A stretch of 64,000 bases of DNA, from NCBI GenBank assembly GCA_964388275.1, contig CAYLZD010000003.1, positions 122,903-186,902 of the forward strand, given 5' to 3'. This stretch comes from JARYLZ01 sp964388275 (GTDB taxonomy: Bacteria > Bacteroidota > Ignavibacteria > SZUA-365). The number at the start of each line of letters is the position of its first letter. The first letter of the stretch is position 1. The position numbers were made by a program, and so were the translations under genes. The notes beneath the pieces were generated by a model that saw only the letters and a list, made by a program, of their open reading frames with translations, ran no database searches and was not told where the DNA came from. Of the stretch, positions 7,706 to 17,026 are shown piece by piece.

Positions 7706-10054
7706 ATGAAAACTCTATCGCTGGCGATCATACTTGCGTTCACTGCAATCAGCGTTTCAGCGCAAAAATCGACACTCGACAGCCTATGCGCCGATATCGA
7801 CGCCCGCAGCGACGACACGCTTAAAGTCGAGGCGTACCTGTCTCTATCCAAACCCTATGTGTACCGGGGCGATGCGCTCGCGTTCGGAATAGTTACCAAA
7901 GCGCACGATTTGTCGATTCGACTGAATTATCCTGTGGGGATAACGAAGTCGCTCACCGCCTTCAGTCTGGCAAGTCGACATTCGGGGAGTCTTCAGGCAG
8001 CTCTGGACTACGGCCGCCGGGCGTATCAGACTGCGCTGGGAATCCCGCTTCAGCGCTACCGCGCAAACGCGCTGAATGCAATGAGCATTGCGCTTGGTGA
8101 TCTCGGACGTCTTGAGGAAACCAAGGAGCACTGCAGAGAAGCGCTGGCTGCCGCGCGCTCGATCGGCGATTTACATATAGAGAGCACGGTCCTGAATACT
8201 CTGGGCAGGGCTTATACAATACAGGGGAAACACGATGCGGCGATGGAGATATTCGATCAAGCAATAAGGTTAGCCGACAAAATAGGGGATAACAGTCTTG
8301 TTGCAGGAATCTGCTCTAATATAGGAAACGTGCAGACCACAACAGACCGCAAGCTCGCTTATTATGAAAGAGCGTTGCAGTATTTCGAGAAAAAGGGCGA
8401 CAAACATGAAATGTCACAGATACTCAACAACATCGCAACGGCATTCATCGATATACAGAAATATCATGAAGCTTTCGCGGCCGCGAAGCGCGGATATAAC
8501 ATGGCGGAAGAACTCGGCAATCATCGTTCGCTCGGAGTATTGTGCAACACGATCGGCAGCTTGTACAGGGCGACCGGCGATTATCAAACCGCGTTGAAGT
8601 GGTTTCGAAGAAGCATCGAAAACGCGGAGAAAACCGGTGAGCCGATATTCCTGGCAACCTCGCTCTTAAATATAGCCAGGACGCTGTGCTGTGACGGAAA
8701 CGCCGCCGATGACGACATCACGATCGATTACGCCCTGCGTGCCGTGGATATTGGGATGCAGACACGCGACTTGGAGAAGCTTGTGCAGGCATACAGGCAT
8801 CTTGCATCCGTTTACACAAATAGAGGAGATTTTCAGAACGCTTTACGATACATAAGACTATACGCAGACAGCCACGACAGTCTCACCGAACAGCGGAACA
8901 ACGCGATCATCAACGAACTCTCGATCCGCTATGAAACAGACAGGCGCGAGCGCGAATTCACGGAACTCAAGAGCAGTCATCGCATACAGCAGCTCGAACT
9001 CGAAAGGCGGGCGCTGGAAGCGGGGCGGATCCTTCAACATGCCCGGCTGCTGGCTCAACAGAACGCCATCAAGGATCTCGAGATCGAGAGCCGTTCGCGT
9101 CTTCTGGACCGCAACCTCATCGACGCCGAACGGCGGAAAAAACACATCGCGCTTCTCTCGAGCGACAGGGCGCTGCAGGCCTCGCTTGCCGATCGCGCCG
9201 CCTGGCAGCGCAACAGCGCGGTCGGCGCCTTCCTTTTTCTCGCGGCTCTGTCGCTGCTCGGCTACAGGCGGGTGCACGAGAAGCGCAGGGCCGCGGCGCT
9301 GAGGGCCGAAGCGGCGGAATACAAGAGCCGCGCGGCCGAACTCGAGACGGAAGCCGAGAAAGCCCGTTCAGCCGCGCTCGCGGCCGAGGCGGAGCGCCGC
9401 GAGAAGGAGCAGCAAAAACTCTTCTCAACACGGCTGCTTGGAGCACAGGAGCGCGAACGAAAACGCATCGCGAGCGAATTGCACGACGGACTGGGACAGA
9501 GTCTGCTGCTGATCAGCCATCGCGCGCAACTGGCTCTCGCAAGGTCCGGCGAGCATAACACCGAGATCCGGTCGATACTCGATATCGCCTCCGAGACGCT
9601 GCGGGACGTGAGGCGCATGTCGCGCGACCTGCGCCCGCTGCAACTCGAGCGCGTGGGGTTGACTGCCACGCTGCGCGGCATGCTCGATGCGATGTCGGAA
9701 GGAAGCCCCATTCAATGGTGTACGCGAATTGATCAACTCGACGATGGACTGCGAGAGGGCATGGACATCTCCATCTTCCGCATAGTTCAGGAAGGACTCA
9801 GCAATATTCTCCGACACGCGCATGCGCGCAGAGTGGAGCTGGACCTTCGCCGCGAGAACGGCCGTGTGCATATTCGCATGGCTGATGACGGAATCGGCTT
9901 CGATCAGTCCTCGGGCGCCGCGGGTCTCGGCCTGCGCAGCATCGCCGAGCGTGTGCAGGAGATGGGCGGCAGCTTCAGCGTCGATTCGGCGCCGGGCAAT
10001 GGAACATGCCTGACGGCCGAGATACCTGTGTCTCGCGAGATCGACAGGTCCTGA
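7706..10054 (+). CDS. TPR-sensor histidine kinase (HisKA_3 type)
   Basis: The 782-residue product has a signal peptide (ending SVSAQ), a periplasmic stretch of about 400 residues with repeated TPR-like helical pairs (for example VLNTLGRAYTIQGKHDAAME), a long coiled coil, and one membrane segment near residues 505-523. The cytoplasmic part begins with another coiled coil, then the dimerisation box ERKRIASELHDGLGQ with the phosphoryl-accepting His at about residue 593, and a HATPase domain with DDGIGFD. This is the NarL/DegS-type class that phosphorylates LuxR-family regulators, and such a regulator follows 73 bases downstream. The stimulus is unknown. Leader repeat B and a nested hairpin precede it. 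Confidence 0.9.
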   Translation: MKTLSLAIILAFTAISVSAQKSTLDSLCADIDARSDDTLKVEAYLSLSKPYVYRGDALAFGIVTKAHDLSIRLNYPVGITKSLTAFSLASRHSGSLQAALDYGRRAYQTALGIPLQRYRANALNAMSIALGDLGRLEETKEHCREALAAARSIGDLHIESTVLNTLGRAYTIQGKHDAAMEIFDQAIRLADKIGDNSLVAGICSNIGNVQTTTDRKLAYYERALQYFEKKGDKHEMSQILNNIATAFIDIQKYHEAFAAAKRGYNMAEELGNHRSLGVLCNTIGSLYRATGDYQTALKWFRRSIENAEKTGEPIFLATSLLNIARTLCCDGNAADDDITIDYALRAVDIGMQTRDLEKLVQAYRHLASVYTNRGDFQNALRYIRLYADSHDSLTEQRNNAIINELSIRYETDRREREFTELKSSHRIQQLELERRALEAGRILQHARLLAQQNAIKDLEIESRSRLLDRNLIDAERRKKHIALLSSDRALQASLADRAAWQRNSAVGAFLFLAALSLLGYRRVHEKRRAAALRAEAAEYKSRAAELETEAEKARSAALAAEAERREKEQQKLFSTRLLGAQERERKRIASELHDGLGQSLLLISHRAQLALARSGEHNTEIRSILDIASETLRDVRRMSRDLRPLQLERVGLTATLRGMLDAMSEGSPIQWCTRIDQLDDGLREGMDISIFRIVQEGLSNILRHAHARRVELDLRRENGRVHIRMADDGIGFDQSSGAAGLGLRSIAERVQEMGGSFSVDSAPGNGTCLTAEIPVSREIDRS

Positions 10055-10060
10055 AAATAA

Positions 10061-10100
10061 ACGCGAAACATGCGAATTTTAGATCGAACCCTGTCCCCTT
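10061..10100 (+). repeat. leader repeat, short copy C
   Basis: Only the core is kept: GCGAAACATGCGAA at 10063-10076 is identical to copy B, followed by a weaker match to its continuation. It begins six bases after the histidine kinase stop and lies before the response regulator start at 10128. Confidence 0.4.
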
Positions 10101-10127
10101 TTTCCCTGACACCTGGCGGCATAATTC

Positions 10128-10784
10128 ATGGCAACAACATTTGCGGATCTGATAACGGTCGTCATCGCCGATGATCACCCGATTGTACGCGCCGGTTTGA
10201 AGAGCATGATCGAAGACGCGCGGGATATCCGCGTTATCGGGGAGGCGGGGGACGGCGAAGAAGCGCTGGCGTTAATACTCGAGTTGAAACCTCACGTGGC
10301 CGTGCTGGATATAGAGATGCCGCAAATGAACGGACTCGATGTGCTTCGCGCAGTCCGTGCGCGGGAAATCCCCGCTTTGTGCATCATACTCACCTTGTTC
10401 GACGATAAGGAAATGTTCAACCGTGCCGTGGATCTGGGCGCCGCCGGATATATACTGAAGGAAAGCGCTCCGGCGGATATTGTCCGCGGAATACGACGTG
10501 TCGCCGAGGGTGACCTTTTCCTCGGAGCAAGCTCGTCCGCACATTCCTCTACCGCGACAGCGGGCCGCGGCAATGCCGTCGTCGCGATCGAGCGCCTGAC
10601 TACCGCGGAGCGGCACATACTCCGGATGATAGCCGACGACCGTTCGACCAAGGAAATCGCAACCGAACTCCGCATAAGCAAACGCACCGTCGACCATCAC
10701 CGCGCGAACATCTGCTCGAAACTCGGCATCAACGGCAATTTCGCTCTCATCCGCTTTGCCGTCGAGCATCAACGGATATGTTGA
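10128..10784 (+). CDS. LuxR/NarL-family response regulator
   Basis: A 218-residue two-domain regulator. The receiver domain shows the acidic pair in VVIADDHP, the phospho-acceptor Asp61 in LDIEMP, the conserved Thr in LTLFDD, and Lys in YILKES. The C-terminal helix-turn-helix spans about 150-215 with LTTAERHILRMIAD and ELRISKRTVDHHRANIC, the GerE/LuxR pattern. The upstream TPR kinase of the matching class makes a cognate pair very likely. Targets are not evident; adjacent secreted-protein genes that share leader repeats are natural candidates but this is inference. Confidence 0.92.
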   Translation: MATTFADLITVVIADDHPIVRAGLKSMIEDARDIRVIGEAGDGEEALALILELKPHVAVLDIEMPQMNGLDVLRAVRAREIPALCIILTLFDDKEMFNRAVDLGAAGYILKESAPADIVRGIRRVAEGDLFLGASSSAHSSTATAGRGNAVVAIERLTTAERHILRMIADDRSTKEIATELRISKRTVDHHRANICSKLGINGNFALIRFAVEHQRIC

Positions 10785-10820
10785 TGCACGACGCTTTACA
10801 TCGTTTCAGTTTCAGCTTTC

Positions 10821-11609
10821 TTATCCCCGCTTTTCAACCACCAGATGCCCGGACCTGAAAAACAGTTTCCTCAACCATCCCTCGCGCCCCGGAAAAGCGC
10901 ACCCGCGCGACTTGTAGAAAAGCATCACATCGAACGGATCGATGGATGCGCAGGCGTCGGAGTCGGAGTCCAGAAATCGCTCGTAATTGGCGTTGATCCT
11001 TCTGTAGCGCAAAGGAAGAGGTCCGTCGTGGAAAATGCTCGCCGCCAGCCGCCACAGCCGTCGCGGAAAAATTACCAGCGCCCTCGTGAGCGGAAATTCC
11101 AGCACGGGCAGGAGAGTCCTCACAATTTTCCATCCCAAGGTCAGTTCCGCGCCGCGGCGCGCGCGCAGTCCCTGCGGCGCCCAGCGCCGCACATACCAGG
11201 AAGGGAGGAGGAACATCGCGCCGCCGGGTTGCAGCACTCGAAGGATTTCCTCGAGCATGAGACCGGGATCGTGCACGTGCTCGAGCGTGTGCAAAGTCAG
11301 CACCGCTCCAAATGAACCGTCCGCGAACGGCAGGGCGGTAGCGGACGCCGCCGCGTAGGGCTTGCGCAGATACGCCGCGCAGCGAGCGCTGATATCTATG
11401 CCTGTGTATTCGTCCGCGCAGTCCTGATAAGGCGCGTAACCGCAGCCCACTTCGAGCAGCCGTCCATCTCCAAAGTCGGATAAAAACCTCTCCACGGCCG
11501 TCCTTTCCCACTCCTCGCGGCCCTCGAGCGCGGCGCCCTCCGGCTCCTTCCCCGCCTCGTATACCTCATCGTAAAACCTCCTCGCCTCAACAGGAATTCT
11601 CATTCCCAT
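10821..11609 (-). CDS. class I SAM-dependent methyltransferase
   Basis: The product of about 262 residues has motif I LLEVGCGYAPYQD, an acidic residue after beta-2 (YTGIDIS), and LTLHTLEHVHDP, as in Methyltransf_11 enzymes. The C-terminal third contains DPFDVMLFYKSRGCAF. It lies just downstream of the sortase and glycosyltransferase genes, so a role in modifying a glycan or lipid is plausible, but the substrate is unknown. Start choice: ATG at 11609 with a second ATG six bases on; an alternative GTG at 11624 lies inside the heptamer tract. The stop faces the response regulator stop, with 36 bases between. Confidence 0.82.
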   Translation of the reverse strand: MGMRIPVEARRFYDEVYEAGKEPEGAALEGREEWERTAVERFLSDFGDGRLLEVGCGYAPYQDCADEYTGIDISARCAAYLRKPYAAASATALPFADGSFGAVLTLHTLEHVHDPGLMLEEILRVLQPGGAMFLLPSWYVRRWAPQGLRARRGAELTLGWKIVRTLLPVLEFPLTRALVIFPRRLWRLAASIFHDGPLPLRYRRINANYERFLDSDSDACASIDPFDVMLFYKSRGCAFPGREGWLRKLFFRSGHLVVEKRG

Positions 11610-11614
11610 AACCA

Positions 11615-11646
11615 CACTCTTCACTCTTCACTCTTCACTCTTCACT
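11615..11646. repeat. heptamer tandem repeat overlapping the sortase gene end
   Basis: Four perfect CACTCTT units run from 11615 to 11642, followed by a broken unit. The tract covers the stop codon of the PorU2-like gene (11642-11644 on the minus strand) and reaches the possible GTG start of the methyltransferase. Unit length and composition resemble the tract at 3277-3311. Confidence 0.85.
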
Positions 11647-14600
11647 TCAACACGGAGAACGTCCCAACATGCTCCTGCGACTCTCCGTCGCGCAACAGAA
11701 TCAACTTGAACAGGTAGGTCCCGTTGGCCAGTTCCGCGCCATCGGCGTCCCTCCCGTCCCACGGTATGCGGTTGAATCCTATGCGCACCTCTCCACCACC
11801 CGCTTCCACCTCGCGGATAAGACGGCCGGCTGCGGTGTATATTTTCACGACAGCCCTGTCGGGATATCGCGAGCCCATCGCCCGGAAAGTGAAATCCATC
11901 GCTCCGCGAGTCGGCGAAGGATACGGGTACACGTTGTCCATGCCGTTCTCGTTCGTGACGTAAAAGCGCACCTGATACGGAATGCTGTCGGCCTTGTTCC
12001 CGCTCGCGTCCGCCCCGCTCACCGCAAGGTTGTGAAGCATCGAGCCCGAACGCGCGGGAGTGAGGTCCGGAGTAAATCGGATTGACGCTTTCTCCGTTCC
12101 CGCCGGCGGGAAGACATATGAAAGTTCCGGATTGCCCGTCAACCAGACACGGCGGCCGTCGAGAAAGATCTGTATGCTCGATGTGTCCTGCAGCGGCAGA
12201 GGGCTGTCGTCCTTGAGCGTGATATCGATGACTGGCCGCGGCGCGACATGATCGTTGTCGGCTATGCGGATGCCGTCGAAGCGAACGTCGAGTTCGGGCC
12301 GCGATCCGTCGCCCTGAACGTGAAAATCACCCGTCCAGGCATTGTTCCCGGCATAATACTCCACCATGCTCCGGTCATCGCCGGCTTTCAACTCCCAGCT
12401 TCCGGCGCCGCGAAGCCCCGCCGTGGGCAGCGACAGCGTAACTTCGGCGTATTTTCCGCGTCCCGCCGGGATGGAACTCACCGTTGCGGAAATTCTCCTT
12501 CCTTCCTCCCCGGGAACAATGAGGGCGACCGGAACATCGAGCGCATCCTTTCGTCCCGCGTTGTAAACCTCCGCTTCGATTTCCAGAGGAGCGCCCTCGG
12601 CAATCTCCTCTTCGCTCACGCGCACCGTCCGGCTCGTAATCCCGAGTTCCGGAAAAGCGGAAGCAAAATCGAGCTCCCAACTCGCGAGGGAAAGGATACC
12701 GGTCCGGTTTTCATCCAGCAGAACCGCGGCGAGACGCAGCCACGGGTATCGATCAGCCGGAATAGCGGATAGATCGATCGGAATTCCGGGCTGCACCGAG
12801 GCGCGTCGCGTCAGGAGGGTGTCGCCGGCGGGAGTCGCGCCGTAAACTTCTATGTCCACCCGGGCGCCGGCCGCGGAAATTCCGTCCCACGTCACCCGGC
12901 CCCAGCCGCCGGCCGGTCCGATGCGCGCCGTCAGCATACGGCCATCGCCGGCTTTGACGGCGATCTCCTTTTCGGCCTTGGCCGTTCCGTAGCGCGACCA
13001 CTGCTCGATGGAGGCGACGGGCGCCTCCCTGCTGCCGACGAAGGCGTAGGAATCCTGGAAGCCGACGCTGTCTATGAGGCGGGCGCCGTAAGCCGCCAAT
13101 GCCGAACGAAGCGAGCTGGTAATATTGGTCCCGCCCGGTATCACCGGCGGATACCCGTTTGCATCATCCTTCACGGCTACGGCGATAATGCTGTTGCCCG
13201 GCAGGGAATTCAGAAAACCGGCCATCGCGTCCGCGGTCGCCGCATCGACGTAGGTGTCGAAAACCGCCGTGTCGGTAACCGCGCCGGAAACGCCGTCCAT
13301 GGCGATCACGTTGAAGCCCCGCTTGTCCGGAGCGTGATCAATCCCGCCGACCCGGAGTACCGCGGTGATTATCTCAACCTGGTTGGCGCCGGCCGAAAGG
13401 GCTTCCACACCTAGCATCTCGGCGCCGAGGACGCAGCCCGCGCCCGTGGGAATCACACGAGCGAGATCGTTGCGTGCATACTGCGCGGAATCGCTCTGCC
13501 TCCATACTTCACCGCTTTGAACCGCGTGACTGGAATGAAAAGCCCGCTCCGCGGACCAGGATTCCGCGCCCTGACCGGTCGTCAGCCGCGCCCTCCAATA
13601 CAGAGGCGAAGGCAATCCCGCCGGCAAGATCCAGTCCAGCCACGTGAATGCCGGTCCGGCTTCGGCGCGAAGGCCCTCGATCACCGAAGCGAATCCCGGA
13701 TCGGAGGAGATCTCGACTTCCACGGCCGGATCGGCCGCTTCGTCGGGCATGCGCGAGGGATTCGCGACGAGAAATACAACGGTGTCCCCGGGCGCGGCGC
13801 GCAGCGCAGCGTTTTCGAGCGGGAAAATCTGCCGTATACCTCGCGGGAGAACCGTACGCCTGATCGTCGCGCTGTTGTTCGCAGCCATATCTCCGGAGGG
13901 CAATCCCCGGGGGCCGAGCGCAACGGTTATATCGACCGTGCCCACTACGTCACGAAAAACATAAGGCCATTCAATGCTCTGATTGAGCAGAAAGGGAGGA
14001 ATCCGCCGCGCTTCCTCGTAAATCGACGCGCCTTGCTGGGAAATTACCAGACGCACATCCAAGCTGTCCTCCAGACAGCGTCCGTAATTCCTGATCACGG
14101 CTCGGACAGTCGCCGGCGCCAGCTGTGTCGGCGACACCGGGTCGGTGCTGAGGTCGGCGGCTTCCACCGCGGGCTCCGCCGACGGCGGAAGGGGTATGCG
14201 CGTGGCGGGATCGCCGAGAATGATGTATTGGTGCACTGTGCTGCGCGTAAAATTGGATCCGGTTCCGGTCGAGGAAATCAGTTTCAACTTGCCGTAAGTG
14301 GACAGTTCCCCGAAAGTGCGCACATTTTTCGCGATCGCGCCTTCCATGAGACCTTCGCTCAGAATATTGTCGTGTCCGATCTCCCCAAGTCCGGAGGTGC
14401 CGTAAGAGGCGATCGCTCCGTTGTCCGCCGCCATCGCAAATTTTTCGTTCAGTCCGGTTTCGTGCGGCTCGGCAAAATGCGCCGTATTGCAGGACATGGT
14501 CAGGAAAAACGGGTACTTGCCTTTAAGAGTGAACAGTTCAGGCCTGTCGATGCCTACATCGATAATACGCGTGCCTCCGTGCCCGATGAAAAAGAACCAT

Positions 14601-17005
14601 GCGACGCCCCGATCGGCTTCGGCGACCAGCGTGTCCAAGTCGTCGTAGCTGACCGGAAGTTCCGGCGAGCGCTTCACTATCACCCTCGGATCAAAGCAGT
14701 TAGGTGTCATCCATTTCGAAACGAAGTGTTCGACAGGCGGTTTCAGATAGAAATCCTGTTCGATGACGCTCTTGCCGCCTACCGAGAACAGGAACCTGTT
14801 GTTGGACGCCGAGGGAGGCAGGGATTCGTATTCGATTATTTTGTCGACCACTCCGTCCGCATCGGCGGCCGTCTCCGCCGGTATTCTGCCGATGCTCATC
14901 CACGGTGTAACGTCGAGACTGTCGTCGCCGAACATGACGAACCAATTGTCGCTCACTGGATTGCCGTAGGTAGGCACGAAATCCGTCTTGACTGACGACG
15001 GCGCAAGACGCTTCGGATCCCAGGACGCGTCACCGAACAGCAGGGCGAAACGCGGTTTGGGTTCAGATGAGTTGATCCAGCAGTAACGCAGCATTTCCTT
15101 TATCGCCCGGGGATGCTTCAAACCGTGATTGAACACGTCGTACACGTCCTCCACGGACGCGACAAACACCCGGTGACCGTCGACGCTTTGCCTGTAAGCG
15201 GCCAGACGACGAGCCGCCGCGTCGAAATCGGTATGAGTTATGACGATGTAATCGCGATCGAGCGCGTCGGTTTTGAGATCCGGAGGCGAGACCAACTTGA
15301 ATCCGGCAGGTTCCGCGGCCGATTGCGGCTGGTAAAAGAAATACTTGTCGTTTTCATTGACCGCCGCAGAGGCGGCATAGGATGCCCCTCCGCCGGAAAC
15401 GGCCAAACCGGTGAGGAATGTGGTATCGGAAAGGTTGAGCGCCGTGATATCCGGCGTTTCGAAATCAGCGACTTCCACACGCTTCGCCGCGCCCGAGGTG
15501 TCGCCGTCGGCGGCGCCGTCAAGCAGCAGGCGTCCGCCGCGCGCGCGAAGCTGCGCGTTGGACGAGAGCTCCGCCCAGTTCACGTACATTCGTTCTATCG
15601 TACAGGTCGGATTGGCCGGGGGACATTCCACGATCTGCGCATTCAGGAATACCAGACGGTTCCCGCCGTCCCTTAAAAGACCGTCCGGAATTTCCACTGT
15701 CCGCTCGCTGATCGCATAGTCCCGTATGTCGTATTCCGTCAGGACGACGTCGTTGAGGGATACTCGCACCCGCACGGGATCGCGCGAGGAATGTTTCACC
15801 TGAAAGCTGAGCGATGCCGGCCCGGGAGCGGGAGCGCGCAAGCTGAATGGCATCTCGAGACTGTCCTTTTTCAGCAGATAGCGCCACATCCACGTCTTGC
15901 CGGGCAAGTACTCGGTGGTGTTGCCGTCGGATTCGTCATGATCGCCGAAATGGAAGTAATGGTCCTCCTCAAGCCGCAGGCGCTCGCGGTGCGACGTCAT
16001 GGGCGGCTCGGCATGCGGCGTGCCGTCGGCGGGGCGAAAGCGCAGGCCGTTCCCGTCCCCCCAGCTCAGAAAAAACGCCTGTTCATCGGACCAGAAATCG
16101 AAATACTCGCCCCGTTCGCCCTCGCGTCTCGGCGCAAAAAATTCGATTGCATCGCCTTCGTCGAAGACGCCATCCTCTTCGCCGCGCACAAGCAGAGGAT
16201 GCTCCCGTCCCATGAAGAACAGCTTGAAGCCGCGTGGATCCAGCCCATCGACGGAAATCCCCGCGTCTGTCAGATTTTTCCTCGTCAAGCGGTGAATTCC
16301 TTCTTCACGAGTCAGGATTTTTAGATAATGGGACGTTGCGTTCAGCATTGAAGGTGCAACAGCCGGGACGCCGGGGATTTTCCATGCAGCGGCATCCGCC
16401 CCGTTGATGAATGAGGCAAAGGCGGGGTCCGAGCCAGGCGGCGGTGCTGCCGCGGCCGCCGGTATGCCCGTGATCCGCACGTCGAAAGTTATCGAGCGCA
16501 GCCAGAAGAGTTCCCCGCTGCCGGTATCGCGGCGCGCCGGCCACAGATCCACTGATTGCTCCGTGATGCCTTTGTAGGTTCTCTTCGCTCCCACGGCGAG
16601 CTGCGATCGAGCGCCGCCGGAGGAAACGTCCCCGATGGCGGAAGAGCCGGAAGAAAAAATGCCGAGTTTCGCACCGTCTTGCAGCTCTTCGGAAGAGAGC
16701 ACGGAAACCGACAGTCCTCCACCGTGCGGCAAGGCGAAGACAAAACGTTTGAGCGGCATGGATGCGGCGCCGAGCGCGGGCACGGAAACATATCCCGGCA
16801 TCGACACGACGGAGTAAGGCCGCTCTTCGATGGGCGGCAGCACATGCGGTTCGCTGTTCTTCACGCTCACCCGCCAGTGATCCCCGCTCAGCCGCTCGAT
16901 GCTGAACGGCGACTCCTGACTTCTCGCGCCGGCGACAGGCAGAAACATGGCGAGAAGCATGCTTCGAAAAGCGCGATTTCGTAGAATGCGACGCAGGATG
17001 CTCAC
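11642..17005 (-). CDS. PorU2-like T9SS sortase (C25 cysteine peptidase)
   Basis: This 1787-residue protein starts at a GTG with GGAG upstream and has a signal peptide ending near VAGARS. Residues about 580-930 form a gingipain-type C25 catalytic domain: the His is in FFIGHGGT (about 809) and the Cys in FLTMSCNTAHF (about 839), followed by GLNEKFAMA and QYIILGDPATR. Further on come CARDB-like segments (about 950-1050 and 1410-1510), a segment at about 1210-1330 resembling the ILEI/FAM3 domain, and a C-terminal FlgD-like Ig domain (YPSPTRGAMDF to GTFSVLK). PorU enzymes cut the sorting domain from T9SS cargo and attach the cargo to a lipopolysaccharide. The length and C-terminal domain fit the PorU2 subgroup better than PorU. 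The GT4 gene ends 21 bases upstream. Confidence 0.85.
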   Translation of the reverse strand: MSILRRILRNRAFRSMLLAMFLPVAGARSQESPFSIERLSGDHWRVSVKNSEPHVLPPIEERPYSVVSMPGYVSVPALGAASMPLKRFVFALPHGGGLSVSVLSSEELQDGAKLGIFSSGSSAIGDVSSGGARSQLAVGAKRTYKGITEQSVDLWPARRDTGSGELFWLRSITFDVRITGIPAAAAAPPPGSDPAFASFINGADAAAWKIPGVPAVAPSMLNATSHYLKILTREEGIHRLTRKNLTDAGISVDGLDPRGFKLFFMGREHPLLVRGEEDGVFDEGDAIEFFAPRREGERGEYFDFWSDEQAFFLSWGDGNGLRFRPADGTPHAEPPMTSHRERLRLEEDHYFHFGDHDESDGNTTEYLPGKTWMWRYLLKKDSLEMPFSLRAPAPGPASLSFQVKHSSRDPVRVRVSLNDVVLTEYDIRDYAISERTVEIPDGLLRDGGNRLVFLNAQIVECPPANPTCTIERMYVNWAELSSNAQLRARGGRLLLDGAADGDTSGAAKRVEVADFETPDITALNLSDTTFLTGLAVSGGGASYAASAAVNENDKYFFYQPQSAAEPAGFKLVSPPDLKTDALDRDYIVITHTDFDAAARRLAAYRQSVDGHRVFVASVEDVYDVFNHGLKHPRAIKEMLRYCWINSSEPKPRFALLFGDASWDPKRLAPSSVKTDFVPTYGNPVSDNWFVMFGDDSLDVTPWMSIGRIPAETAADADGVVDKIIEYESLPPSASNNRFLFSVGGKSVIEQDFYLKPPVEHFVSKWMTPNCFDPRVIVKRSPELPVSYDDLDTLVAEADRGVAWFFFIGHGGTRIIDVGIDRPELFTLKGKYPFFLTMSCNTAHFAEPHETGLNEKFAMAADNGAIASYGTSGLGEIGHDNILSEGLMEGAIAKNVRTFGELSTYGKLKLISSTGTGSNFTRSTVHQYIILGDPATRIPLPPSAEPAVEAADLSTDPVSPTQLAPATVRAVIRNYGRCLEDSLDVRLVISQQGASIYEEARRIPPFLLNQSIEWPYVFRDVVGTVDITVALGPRGLPSGDMAANNSATIRRTVLPRGIRQIFPLENAALRAAPGDTVVFLVANPSRMPDEAADPAVEVEISSDPGFASVIEGLRAEAGPAFTWLDWILPAGLPSPLYWRARLTTGQGAESWSAERAFHSSHAVQSGEVWRQSDSAQYARNDLARVIPTGAGCVLGAEMLGVEALSAGANQVEIITAVLRVGGIDHAPDKRGFNVIAMDGVSGAVTDTAVFDTYVDAATADAMAGFLNSLPGNSIIAVAVKDDANGYPPVIPGGTNITSSLRSALAAYGARLIDSVGFQDSYAFVGSREAPVASIEQWSRYGTAKAEKEIAVKAGDGRMLTARIGPAGGWGRVTWDGISAAGARVDIEVYGATPAGDTLLTRRASVQPGIPIDLSAIPADRYPWLRLAAVLLDENRTGILSLASWELDFASAFPELGITSRTVRVSEEEIAEGAPLEIEAEVYNAGRKDALDVPVALIVPGEEGRRISATVSSIPAGRGKYAEVTLSLPTAGLRGAGSWELKAGDDRSMVEYYAGNNAWTGDFHVQGDGSRPELDVRFDGIRIADNDHVAPRPVIDITLKDDSPLPLQDTSSIQIFLDGRRVWLTGNPELSYVFPPAGTEKASIRFTPDLTPARSGSMLHNLAVSGADASGNKADSIPYQVRFYVTNENGMDNVYPYPSPTRGAMDFTFRAMGSRYPDRAVVKIYTAAGRLIREVEAGGGEVRIGFNRIPWDGRDADGAELANGTYLFKLILLRDGESQEHVGTFSVLK

Positions 17006-17026
17006 TATGTCCGCTCCGATCCCCTC

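Noticed and set aside
13517..14995. Long plus-strand open frame (492 codons) antisense to the sortase gene
   Set aside because: It is Arg/Gly-rich, resembles no family, and mirrors the codon pattern of a well-supported gene on the other strand, as expected in G+C-rich DNA.
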